From Cardiocondyla obscurior (lineage: Eukaryota; Arthropoda; Insecta; Hymenoptera; Formicidae), in the NCBI RefSeq assembly GCF_019399895.1, contig NC_091885.1:2206501-2270500 (forward strand): DNA of 64,000 nucleotides, in the 5' to 3' direction. Below are positions 38,801 to 50,870 of the stretch, in pieces. A program made the position numbers and the translations under genes. The stretch's first letter is position 1. Each line of letters opens with the position of its first letter. The notes below the pieces were generated by a model that saw only the letters and a list, made by a program, of their open reading frames with translations, was not told the DNA's origin and ran no database searches.

Positions 38801-40730
38801 AATATGGGGACATTTTTGTCGTCGATCATAATACGTCGAGCAACTTATAATCTTATTTTCCCTGTCTCGTTCGTGCCCTAGCGACTTAATAAAACTGCGC
38901 TTAGGCGGAAAATGCTTCTCCATTACGCGCTCGCCGCCATTCGTTTTGTTTACGCCACGTAATAATTACACGGCGCGTGTTTTTCTCGCGGACTTTGTTT
39001 CGCGCGTAAACTTTCCTCGGTAACGTCATCCTGTATATATCATTGTCATCCGGAAATTACCCTGCAGAGTTTCTCGACGATGCGGGAAACACATGAAAGG
39101 GACAAAGTTACGAATTCCTGAATTATGCTCTTGGCACTTGCAGCACCGTCGATTCGAGACACAGGAAGGATTAACTTTGACACGGCAGCGATATTTCGTA
39201 AAGAGTTTCTACCCGTACTTGGCGAAAAACATTGACGTCTAAATTTCGCGTGAAATTGTTCGCAAGAAATTCAAAGCAAGTTAACGTCGACAATTAATAT
39301 AAGGGATTTTATTTTCCTAAATCACATTGTAAACAAATTTTACTTTCTACGGTGCGTTAAACTCGCATTTCCCACGTACGACACCTGTCTCTGTCGTAAA
39401 CGATATTCATATTTTCCGGTTGCCGTAGCATTTCGTAGGATTATACGGAAGCCGGAACATAGCGTCAGGATAACGTTGGAACAGTATGTATCGCATTGAA
39501 GATAACGTCAGTCAATACGTACAGGAAACATCGAAGCGTATTCTCTTCTGTAGCGTCAAGCATTTATTCATTAACCGAGAAATCAAAAAAATCGCCATTC
39601 TATTGAACGATTGAATATTTCCCTAATTCAGAAAATTAATCAGACTCTAATTTAAAAAACAAAATCGAATACAGTCGCTCGATAATAAATTTTATTTCCC
39701 CGAAATAAAAATTTTGGAAAGAAAACTTTTTTTTCGAGATTAGATTCTTCGCGAGTTACGCACGTTTCGAATAATAATTTAATGAAAATGATTTTCTTCT
39801 CGCCGCGAAATTGGCACACGAGGCGCATCTGGGGTTTGCCGGAGAACAAAGATATCGCAGCGAAGTGGTTTCAATAAAAAAAGATAGCACTCTCTGTAGC
39901 CAGCGGTGCCGTAAGTATGTCCTAAGTGCATTTAACGATTATTTTATATTAACGGGTGAATTTATTAGCGGCCTCCATTATCGAGGTTTGGCGGCCCCGA
40001 GGTGGCCATCTATATACCTTTCGTTTTACCGAGGAGCCGTGAAGGTCGTAAGGAAAGAGAAAACGAGAGAAAGAAAAAAAAAAAAAAAGAAAAATGAACG
40101 AAAAGAAGGAGGGTTAGTGAGTTAACGGCAGTCTCCGTATCTTTATCCCGTGGCGGTGGGCCGTCTTTTGTTTCACTTCTTTCGTGTCTTGTGAATACTT
40201 GAAGAGATGCCCGGACCCTAGTGATATCGATAGCGTTATCCCGCTGCTTTCCAATGGCGAGACCTTTATTTGCGCGCAGTAAAAGCCCCTTAAGAATTCA
40301 AACGGCGACGTAGTTCCGGAAACAATGATGTACGCGCATTATTCGCGTGGAGGACGATGCCTGCGTCACATTACTCGCAAAATAAGTAGTCGCGAAGGAT
40401 TAATTTTTTTTACGCGGAACGAGTGGCGAATTAAGAAAAAAAAAAAAAAAAATAACAGCGCTTTCGGGAAGAATTCAAACGGAGAAGACGAGAATTCGTT
40501 CCAACTCGGTTGTATCTGTTGGTCTCTAGCGGGTAACTACAGCCTCTTTTCAATCCCCGCGAGCGAGGGGGGGGAGGGGTGTCGGTGGAGTTTCGTAGGA
40601 CGAAAAGCTAAAGAAGAAGTAGAACCGGAGGAAGACTCCTGGGCTGTCGGTCGAGACCGCAGGACCGCCATCGAGAGGTTACGAGTCGGTGGCCGAGCAA
40701 AGAGGGGTGGAAGGTGGATGGTTGCGGGTT

Positions 40731-41279
40731 ATGCTGCCCCTGGGACTAGCCCTGATGGGGTTATGGGCCTCCGAGGCCTACTCTTTCCACCCGGTTTCTA
40801 CATCCCGTTTTCCTTCCATTCTATTCCATAATACGCCGGGAGATGTATACGTCCTGCAGGACGCCCGCGAAATGCGTTCTAGATTGCATTCGGATATAGG
40901 GAGATTCACGGCGAGACGGGGGGGGGAGGGGGCGGCGGCGGAGGAGCGGGTGAGCTCCGGGCTGAAGGAAGAAAACGACTCGGCGCAGCAACCCTTGCGC
41001 GAGAGATCGAGCTGGGATTTGCGAGGGCGTCCCGATTACTTTTCGCATCGGCGATCCGCCGTATTCTCCGGACCGAACGACGACGATCTCGCGCGCCGCG
41101 GTACATATACTTACGTTCCCGACGCGAAATTTGATCCCGGCCTCCCCCGTAAGCTATTCAGCTGGGAATTGGACGCTCCGTACTTACCTGGAAACAGAAA
41201 GAGAAACAAATTATTCGAAAATTGCCCGGCTTCGAAATATCGATGGGCATCTCGAAGAGAGGCCAACGATACGCGATAA
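40731..41279 (+). CDS. Low-confidence ORF with signal-peptide-like start
   Basis: From the first ATG this frame gives 182 residues ending in TAA. The start MLPLGLALMGLWASEAYS has the form of a signal peptide (hydrophobic core, small residues before the predicted cut). The remainder has several dibasic sites (ARR, HRR, PRK, NRKR, SRR), as seen in prohormones. No family is recognised. Against it: one or two frames of this length are expected by chance in 64 kb, the frame crosses a G9/G5 run around 40918-40932, and a recursive-splice-like site of hth lies inside it on the other strand. A nested gene in the hth intron is possible but unproven. Confidence 0.18.
   Translation: MLPLGLALMGLWASEAYSFHPVSTSRFPSILFHNTPGDVYVLQDAREMRSRLHSDIGRFTARRGGEGAAAEERVSSGLKEENDSAQQPLRERSSWDLRGRPDYFSHRRSAVFSGPNDDDLARRGTYTYVPDAKFDPGLPRKLFSWELDAPYLPGNRKRNKLFENCPASKYRWASRREANDTR
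41178..41212 (-). other. Recursive (ratchet) splice site in hth upstream intron
   Basis: On the minus strand TTTGTTTCTCTTTCTGTTTC (18 of 20 pyrimidines) runs into CAG, directly joined to GTAAGTACG. The junction is between 41188 and 41187. A strong 3' splice site fused to a consensus 5' splice site with no exon between them is the hallmark of recursive splicing, established for long Drosophila introns. It lies in the hth sense orientation, about 21.9 kb upstream of the homeodomain exon acceptor. If used, it would let the long intron be removed in steps and leave no trace in the mRNA. An alternative is a cryptic exon starting or ending here. Confidence 0.7.
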
Positions 41280-41897
41280 ATTGAGAACGATATTGTCTTA
41301 AGTAACAAAAAAAGCTGCGGCGTATTTACGAGCTGAGATAAATTACCAGAATAATTTCGATCATCGATGCAAAAACTGATTTAACGAATCGCGCGGATCT
41401 CGATCCCGCTTCTTTACGTTTCCCTCGTCCGCGACGAATTCGCGACAAGGATACGTTTCCTGTTACTTCCCCCTCGTTGAACATAATGACGCGCGACGAA
41501 ACTCTTGCTCGATAACAACCCAGCTGCGTGCACGCGCGCGTGCATAGCCGGCGCGCTGAAAAAAGCCGTCGCGCGAAGGGCGAAGAGAGATTTATGCTCG
41601 CAAGAAAAGAGGAGAAAAAGGAGCCGGGCTCTCTCTTCCTCGGCAGCGAGTCGCGCTGGGAATCGAGAACGAATCTCATACGTATACGCGCGCCTGACTC
41701 CGCGGCTCGCGTACAAAGGGAAAGAAGAAGCGGGCAACGGGAGAAGGAGGCTCATGCCGTAATTAATAAACCGGTATGCTAATTTCTGCGAGGACAGAAC
41801 GCGCGCGTTTTCTCTCGGCGAAGCAAGTACGTCCGGTATAATCCCGTGTATACCCCGAGGAATAGCGTGGCCTTTCGTAACATCGGCTGCACGACGA

Positions 41898-41921
41898 AAG
41901 AGAGAGAGAGAGAGAGAGAGG
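41898..41921. repeat. (AG)n microsatellite
   Basis: This is an uninterrupted AG dinucleotide run of about 12 units, followed by GGCGAG. Similar runs lie at about 50158-50178 and, less pure, at 47386-47410. Confidence 0.85.
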
Positions 41922-44386
41922 GCGAGATGTAAGACGAGATAAATTACGCTTGCCCGCGCGCGGGCGCACGCTCGCCGATATGGGGCAAATAGTTTCGCAA
42001 TTCCGATACGAGGGTCCCGGGCTCGTTTCACGCTGCCCGCCGGTTGCGACGCACGATCTATCGCGCGAGGTTGAATGATTAATTCCGAAACATCTCACGC
42101 GAATATCGCGCGATAAAAAGAACTTTTGACGCGTTATTATGAGTTATGCGGTGAGTCATGCGATAGAGTATGCAAAATGTAATCGCCAAGTATTCGAATA
42201 TTAATGATAAATGATATGCAGCGGTGAAGCTATTTCCTGACTCCGCAACGTCAGCCGATATCATTCCCTAGATTTTATATTAACCCGAAATATACAATTA
42301 TCGCATGCATCGTGGAAGCTCTTTAAAAAATATCGCATTCGCGAAGCTTCGTCTTTGTCAAATCAATCAAGCTTTTTGCCTGCTTCGTTAGATCGAGATT
42401 CAGCGATTTTCGCTAAAATTTTTTGTGCACAAAATCGAAGACGTAGCGCGTACTCGAGGAAACAGCGTACAAGTAGTGGCGCTGGCCCGACGTAAATCAA
42501 AACGTACGATGCGGAGGAGCCGATCGTCACGTGCAAATGAGAGCGGCGCGAGAATAGTAACCAAGAGAGATGAAGGGAGAAAGAGAGGCATGGCGAAAGA
42601 GTAGCGCCGAGCTTTCCGGCATCGCGAGACGGCGAGCCGGCGGAGCTTTGTGCTTCGACGGAGGGTGTCTCGCGGCAGCCGGAGGGTGTAACCCCGGCTT
42701 ATTCACAGGCAGGAAGCGAGAAACGAAGGAAACGGAGGACACGAGACACGTCGTCCTTTTACGGTGGCGCAAGCACGTTTTCGTACCGATAACGTCGACC
42801 CCATAGAAAACGCGTATGCTTCCTGTTTAAAAGCCATCGATTGTTTCTCCTCGAACATGTCTGAGACAGCTGCCCTCCGCCGCATCTCCCTCCCTCCCTC
42901 CTCAACCCTCTTTCTCCGTCTCACGTCGCGTCGACGAAAAGTTTGTCAGTGAACTGTATAAATGCGGTTTTACCGAGTGTCAGCGTGAACGTGTACGAAA
43001 ACGCGCGGCAGACACGCGTCAATCTGGAGGAGCGAGAGAAAAAAAAAAAAAAAAAACGTTCGCTCGAACAAAAAGCACAAGCGCGTGTGGGCTCGGGCGC
43101 AAATAGGTAGGGGAGGATGGGGGGCACACTTTTAATTACACGTTCGATTGCAAGGAGATACAAATGGCGAGAGTGCCGCGATTACATGCAAAAATACGAT
43201 CCGTGGCGAAGAGAAAAACTGGTTGCGAACGGTCTCACGGGGGAACTTTATCATATAGGTAATAAGTGAGACAGCAAAAGAAACGAGCGAAAGTAATCGA
43301 ACCTATTAGGCCTGCCGCGACCACACGTGAGATGAGAATGTGCCAATGCATTAACCGCGAGTGTCATGAGCATTCTTAAAAAAGGGGATTACTCGCGGAA
43401 CGAAACCTTAGTTGTACAAGAAAGGTAGTGAAGAACAATGCTACACGCTATAACGAGAACAATCTTTAATCAAGATTGTAAATAACATTTAATTATCACG
43501 CGATTTCCTGCAAAAAAAGGAATTTTGAAAATAGATTATATTTTGCAGTAAAGTTATTTAAATCGCGAATTAAAAATAAAAATAATAAAATTATAATAAT
43601 TAAATATATAACAAAATCACTAAATTCACAAATACAGGATATCGATTTATTCACATAATTAAAAAAAGATTCTACTTTATTTAGTACCTTTTATTTAATA
43701 TCCTTCTCTCGTTTTTATACCGATGATTATTCGCAAGTGACGCGTAAAGCATTTTGCGAGAACATAGCCGATCCACCATCATCTCGTATAAAACCAATTT
43801 CGCGGGGATCGTACGACCGTCTCAAGGAGTTTTACGTGCCCGTAAGGACCGATTGTTGGCCACGGGGATTGAGAAAAGGGGCCACGGAAAAGGGGAAAAA
43901 AAAAAAAAAGACATACAACGGAGAGATTATATTTCAGGATTTCGCATACATCGGGCGTACCGCGAGATCTTTCGCATTTCCTGCCACGGATCCCAGTGGC
44001 TTCGGCGATTTTATATACACCGAGGGATGTGTCGCCCTTCTGAAACCATTTCCAGATAACACATCGGCCCCATTACGATCTCGCGCGCATACCTCCGGGT
44101 GCTCCTTCGCGCAACATGCATTATGCATGTGTGTATCCACGCGGGCGTACATATAATACGCAAACGAATTCTATATCGTTTTCCCGATCGGTTTACGATC
44201 CGATGTGTCTGTCGCAGTTTTACAATGATTGAAAATGCAGAACGAGTACTCGGGCGGATAGGCGCGCGCAAGTGCACTATCGTGGCGCGCGTACGCGTGT
44301 AAACACACGTGGAGGCAGAGGAGGCAGCCGCGCCGGGAATCGGGAGAGCTTCATCAAAGTTGCATAAGCAGCTCTTAGGAAACGAT

Positions 44387-44418
44387 CGGCCGCGGGATCC
44401 CGCGGGATCCCGTGGCCG
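44387..44418. repeat. 32-nt near-perfect palindrome with internal tandem decamer
   Basis: The decamer CGCGGGATCC is repeated exactly at 44391-44400 and 44401-44410. With the flanks CGGC and CGTGGCCG it forms a 32-nt inverted repeat in which 15 of 16 pairs match, with no loop. It is very GC-rich. It could extrude as a cruciform, or be a multimerised site for a dimeric factor. Confidence 0.75.
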
Positions 44419-46411
44419 TCCTGCAAAGGGCGGCGTCGGCCGTAGGCCGGTCCTCCGTTACTTTTTCCACGATAACACGAAGCGCTTGTAAAACGATGAA
44501 AGTAGATCGCCTGGGACAGGTTGAGACCGTTACGTTAAGTAGTCGAACGTGACTCATAAAACGTTATTCCCCGTCCTATTATTTGAGACATTGCGAGCCA
44601 CGCGTCCTCGTTTATCTTTACCGCATTACCGTCATTATTTCGCATCGTCTTATCTGATATTAAAATATAACAACTTTACGAAAAGCACGAAATTTTCTGC
44701 ATCTCATTCCGCGCGGCGTAAAAAGCAAATGAGAATTGTCCGATAAAACTACGTTAAAATACAACGGTCTTTCGGAGCGTGCAATCTTTTTGGAGCACCA
44801 GGTGTCGGAATAAGAATTGGTATCGCGTTCAGCCAAAATGGCGCTTATCGCTGCCACCTTGGTCGCGTGAGAAACCACCCTGCGAGGGTGGGCGAGGGGG
44901 AAGCTTCGTGAGATACAAGGCTGCATCTTAATGCGTTTCTTATTTCGATGCGCGCACACACGCGGCCCGTGCAACCGTATACCGACACTTATACATCGGG
45001 AATCTCGCGTAGTAGATGCACACGAGGGAGAAAGGCTGTCAGTAAGATGCGGCGGGCTGGTTGACTCGTAGATTTATCGACGAATTTAGCCGCACATTTG
45101 TTCGCCAGGATTTCAATACAATTGAAGGATTCTGCCATTGCCCTCGCGACGAAACACCATCGCGGCGCGCGTCCACCGGATGTGTCGATGGCAAGGGGAT
45201 CTGCCATTTGGTATTGTAATGGCACTTCACCTCCATTGATCCTGGCCTCAATCCGAACTTCTTACGATTTAACGGGCTCGGTTCGCACCCTTCAAAAATA
45301 TACTGCCCGTTCTGATTTTACTATTTTCTTTCTTTCTTTTTTTATTATACTAATATGACAACGCACGTATAATTATGATAAAATTTTTATTGTAAAATAT
45401 TTTCGTGCCTTTTCAAAATTTTTATTATTTTGCGAATACTTCCTGGTTTGAACTTACACGGGTAATGATCTCGATAGAGACAAAGAAAATCAGAAACGCG
45501 CGGAAAAAAAAAAAAAAAAATAAAATCGGGGCAGAAAGGAAGGACATGGCCAGAGGGCTTATGCGCGATGCGTGCGGGAGATAGCGGCGGCGTATACAGC
45601 GAATCTACCGACCGCCGTATCGAATAATTGGCTCCCGCGGCAAGTGCACATCCCGCCCATTATGTGCATCACTGCACCGTACACGGCTATGCAGGACGGA
45701 CGGGATATCGTAGACGCTTCCCCTTCTTCTGCAGATATATCTATCTCCGCCTTGCCTCCCTCAAAGATCCTTCAATGAGCACGTAATCGATGCCTCGTCT
45801 CGGTGCCCTTTCGTTTCGGCCCCTTTCACGCTTCGGAAATAGATATTCGCAATATACTACTTGAACTCCGCTGAATCGTTACACAGAGTGCAGGGATCAG
45901 TTTCAATAAGACTGGATAGCATCTATCTTTTAATTACTTTCTTATCTCTCGCTTGGATAAATCGTGCTCCTCGCGCGGTCGCCTCTATGCGCAACAAATT
46001 ATCGCAATATTTTTTTTTTTTCCCCCCCGCTCCGAGAAATACGTTAGACATCGCGGTGCGATTTAGATCGAAACTCAGATGGACACGTTTCATGTCGCGT
46101 TACTTAGAAATTCCATTATCGCCGTTAATGTACGCTCGCATTATCCGAATATGGCACGGCGCGCATCGACGTTGGCGATCTTTTCCGATCGACGATCGCG
46201 CGACTATAACTCGGCGAAGTCGTTGACGCGCGGTAGCGCCACGCCGCTCCGGTGCAGAGTGCAGTCGACCATAATTTCATCAACGGCACGAGTGTGTGCA
46301 CTGGCTGCTAGGTATATGCATTTGAATTTGATTAGTGGTGCAAAAGGGAAGGACGGGTAGGTAGCGGCGGGAGGGTCCGACCGGTGACACCCTTTGCCAC
46401 CACAACCCCAA

Positions 46412-46457
46412 CCGCTCGCTCGCTCGCTCGCTGCTGCCACGACTGCACAGTCGTGGC
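46412..46457. repeat. CGCT tetranucleotide run followed by 22-nt palindrome
   Basis: About five CGCT units end near 46431. They are followed by GCCACGACTG-CA-CAGTCGTGGC at 46436-46457, a perfect 10-bp inverted repeat around CA. Confidence 0.7.
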
Positions 46458-49400
46458 TGCAACTACTGCAATTATCCGCACACGTCATACGCGCGCATTA
46501 CGCCAAACCCCGGCTCTCTATGCCTGCGGTCACCTCGCGCTTCCCACTGACCGTTCGAATTCGCCCCTCCTCCTCGACCGAAGCCGCCAGCTTCGACTGA
46601 AAACCCCGAAACTGTCTGAAACTTTTATCTGGCTGCAATATTTTTATTTTTTCAACGACTCGCTGCAACGTGACGAATACGTAAGTACGAAGTACGAGCA
46701 AAGAGTTGAACGTAAACGACATAATAAAATTTGCAAAAATCTCGATAATGCGCTCCGCGGTTTCGATCGATCGGCGGGCTCGCTCTTACGTACCGGTGCC
46801 GGCGGGCTCGGGCGCAATACCGTTCGCCGACCGTTTGAAAATTATGGCCGATGATCGTTCAATACCTCGGCATCAATCACGCGTTTGCCACGGCGGCGAG
46901 CGGCGTAGCACACGATCGCATTAAGGAGAACACGATAGCGATAGGAACGCACGCAGGGCGGCCCGTCGACTCTCGCCGGCAATAAACCGTCTTTACGAGC
47001 ATTCTGCCTGTTTACCGGCGCGGCCGGCACATTTTTTTCAATCGGACAGAAAGAAGAAAGGTAAAAATGAGCAGAAGAGGGTGACGGGAAAGAAAAGTGA
47101 AGGCCGGTATATATACGTCCGCGTACATATTTTATCGCCGTCGCTGCCGTCGCGAGTTTCGAATCGTGCGGCCCGCCTCCATCGCGCTCGCTCCGAGTTA
47201 GGTTTAATTAAAACCTAAATCGTATTTAACTGCGCCGTAAAACAAGTCTGATGTCTTTCGTAGCGGCCCGCGCGGTAGCCACCAAACGTTTGCGCGATCC
47301 TCTCGCTCTCGACGCGACTCCGCGCAGCTTCTTTTCGATGCCCGGTTCCGCCGCGGAATTCAGAGTAGCGCGATGAAGCGATAGAAAGAGAGAGAGAGAG
47401 AAAGAGAGAGGCTGGCACGATGCAACTCGTTTGATTCCCATCGACACGCGTATCAAATTTTATCGGCGGATTCTGCCAGTCCAATTATTCACGGTGCGAT
47501 CGTATAAAGCGATTGTCATTAGATCTTGCACCGATAACATCTATTTAAATCTTGCCTGCTTGCACGATCTATGGTATTTTATGATAACTTTTGATAGTAG
47601 TAAAAACCGCGTAATATCGCTTCGAGCGATCGGAATTTCCGCCCGAAAAATTTGTTTATCTCGGTATCGAGTGAAGAAATCCGGGGAAATAAAAAACGGG
47701 ATCCTCGAATATTAGTAAGCGACAACTAAATACATTTTTGGCGAACGGTATCCGCGTACAGGCCCTAGTATGGCGTCGAACCCGGCGGAAGGATTCTCTT
47801 CCAGCCAATCCCTCTTCTTCTCGTGGCCCCGTGCACCACCATTCCCGTTGATGGGGAACGAGAAAGACGAGCAAGAAGGAGCAAATAACGGCGGAAGAGA
47901 AGAGAGAAAGGGAGAACAAGAGCTGCGCGTATAGCCGTGCGGCAATAACGCCGAGCACCAGACGCTAATAACAGACCGTACCGGCTGCCCATAGGCCATC
48001 CCGGCAATGAAACGGGACCAAATAAAAATCACGGGGGAATTATTATGGTGGACGCGGCAGGAGAACCGAACCTCGGCGGAGAGCCGGGTTCTGTGACCCG
48101 CGCGCGTCGGCTCGCTCGCCCGACACGTAGAGAGATTTCCCAGCGTGACGATTTTGCGAGGAGTTATCGCGCCAATTTCGCGCCCGAGGCTCTCGCTTCC
48201 GATACGATACGCAATTAATTGCTCTGTCCTTCTTTACGCCGCGGAACATTGGATCGTCGCGTCATTTGCACGCAGGTTTGCCTTCATGTCGACTACGGGC
48301 AAATTTATGAATTCAATCGTCGCTCTTTTGAGAAAGCCTGACTCGATATAATTTTGTCGAAATTATTTCTCTACTTAATATTAAAAAAAAAATATATATA
48401 ATATATTATTATTTTTTTTATATTTAAAAATTGATCGATATTAACGATGGCTAAGGATATTAATATATCGTACAAATTTCTTTTTTTTTTATATTAATTC
48501 AACAAGGTATTATTATAAGTAACTAGTTTTTAAGTCTCTTCTGGGCGAAGCCCCGCGGGCGGTGCGCTAGGCGATAGGAAAGGATCGTCGAAACTATGGA
48601 GTGTAGGCCGCCGAAAGCGGAAGAATGAAGGGTGGCCGCGCGCGCGGTTTTCGCCAACGTGCAATCATCTCCGTGGGAAATCCGTGAGACGAAGGCGATG
48701 CGAGGCGCGGCCTCGCTCGCGGATAATGCCTCGTCCTTAAATGCACCGGCACGAGGCTGGAAGGTGCCGACCTTCGCATGCACGCACCGCAGCCCTTAGG
48801 TCGTACCGTCCGCCGGCGAGTCGAGAACGGACGGGAAGAGAAGCGGACGCGGAAAGAATTATATAGTGAGGAGAGGGAGATGCGCGCGAGAGCGTACCAG
48901 ATGGAACCTGGACGAATCCGAGTCAAGACCAAGGGAGAGAGAGACCTCCGAGAGAAGAATGGCCGATCGCAATGAAGATTTTAACTGGTACCGCAGCCCT
49001 CGTCGGCCTCTCGGGTCGGATTTTTTTTTTCTTTGCTTTTTACTATCGTTTCGTTTCTCTCTTCCTCTTCATTTCTCTCTTCTGTTCTCTAACGTTCGTC
49101 TCCTACTTTTCGAGAACGATTTACCCGGGACCCGGCGTACAACGTCACGGCCTTCGCCAAAGTTACTTCCCCGCGTGACGTAGATACGCGAAAAGTTTCG
49201 CAGAAAATCAGACGGCGCCCACATGTGGAGATACGACGCGCGGAGATACTCGCGTGCACGCGATTGCGCGATAAACGCCACGGCGAATGAAAAACAATGA
49301 GCCGGGGCGAGAATTATTTCTATCATATAAGCCGGGCAACAATTAATCACCGGCAATTTAACGCCGGCGCGGTAAAGAAATTAACGCGCTGACACATAAA

Positions 49401-50704
49401 ATTATTCTAAAAATATGTTCTCAAAATAAGTTTCTCATAATTCGTATTAGCCAGCAAATGCTGTTAGAACAACAGTAATTTCATCATGAACAGTTTTATT
49501 ATAAAATTTTGCGAGTTTTATTGCGTAATCAAAAGCAGAGGGAGAAAGCCTGCATTTTAAAGACCGTAAAAAAAATTTAATTATCATACAAAATTTAAAA
49601 CTAAATAAAGTTATCTCGCGCATAAATTTCGCGCGGTCTTCGTAATTGGTTCGAACCGAATTGGTCGTTCGCGAAGGCGATCTTCGACAGATTGTCATCG
49701 CCGGTAGGAGACCTCGTCACGACGCGAGAACCGGGAACGACTTCGGTCGTCGGCGCGAGGCAAAACGCTTTTCTTTTTTTTTTTTCTTCTCGCCGAGAAG
49801 AAACCTCAGCACGCACAAAGATAACGACGGTACTCCGCGCTGCGGGCTTGTCACGGAGGCGCGCGCGTAATTATCGCAACGGCACAGCGAAGCCCATGAA
49901 GAGGAGAATGCATCGTTCCGATTATCGGCGAGCTCGCATGATCGCGCGCGTAATTACAGCCGCGTTCGCGGCTTCATCCCCGCTGCGATGCGCGAGAAGC
50001 CCGATCTCCTTTTGGCATCCCCGGGTATCGCGACGATTACGCGCCTTCTGATCTCTCAGATTATGGTCAATTACTTTTTAACCTTAAATCATTGGTGGGA
50101 CGAATAGCGAATAACGAGAGGATGTTCCCCGCGTGGCGCGGCCGCGGCAGCGAGAAGGAGAGAGAGAGAGAGAGAGAGCTTTCGTGTCTCACGTGCAATT
50201 TTAATGCAATTCACGCATCCCGCTAAGTATAGGAGCAGCGGCCTAACTATCAGGTGCGAACGAATACCCGCATTAGTCGACGCGACGGAAATTAATAACG
50301 CTAGATAAATCGGCGATAGTTGAAACATCGACGTCAGTCATCGGTGAGGTGGCTGGGACGCAGGCTATGTACCTATAATTAGTCTGATCACGTTCGATAT
50401 AATTGCGCTATTAGTTGCGCCCGGAAACATCAAAATACTCACGCGCCCGTATCTTTATAATACTTTTAATTACAGCCCCGCTCGTTTTTTTCTCTCTTTT
50501 TTTTTTTTTTTTTTTTTTAACTGCCACGTCATTTTTATCCGCGCGAATAAAAGAAAATGGAAGTAAATCCTTCCTTCCTTTTTCTTCGTTTCTTCTATTC
50601 CTAATATTTCTTTTTTTTTTTACGCAAGAAAGTACGGAAAATGTCCGGGCTGAAGGAGCAAGTGCTAACCACGGTAACGCTGCAATGCAATCTCCCCATA
50701 AAGA

Positions 50705-50870
50705 AGTGCGCGCAAAACATTCGCGTGCACGCGGACGCGCGCCGTGTGTGCGTAATGTACGTGAACGCGGTGTACGCGCGCATGCACGTGAGTTCGCCCT
50801 TACGGTACGATACGTGTACGCACACACGTGCAGAAACGTACGCCCACACGGTTCACCGGCACACACGTCC
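50705..50870. other. Alternating purine-pyrimidine DNA, Z-DNA prone
   Basis: The stretch is dominated by CGCG, GTGTGCG, TACGTG, GTACGCGCGCATGCACGTG and CACACACG words. Such alternating sequence is known to favour left-handed DNA. A shorter purer run, CTCGCGCGCGCGCG, lies at about 53123-53136. Large frames on both strands through this region are composition artefacts. Confidence 0.4.

Larger units (their letters stand above)
29866..40688. other. Intronic DNA, hth upstream intron, middle part
   Basis: No coding exon was recognised. It contains G-rich triplet DNA at 30871-30950, T25 at 31244-31268, T26 at 32772-32797, A20 at 34912-34931, a plus-strand CACAG|GTAAGTC site at 31330/31331, and a possible plus-strand exon at 32802-32885. 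Open frames at 33162-33713 and 38384-38923 are arginine- and lysine-rich readings of GC-rich and purine-rich DNA. Confidence 0.6.

Noticed and set aside
45862..45880. AACTCCGCTGAA matching the microexon core, possible third cassette
   Set aside because: Only 12 nt match; there is no acceptor before it, no donor after it and no GGCGGAGCAAC block upstream.
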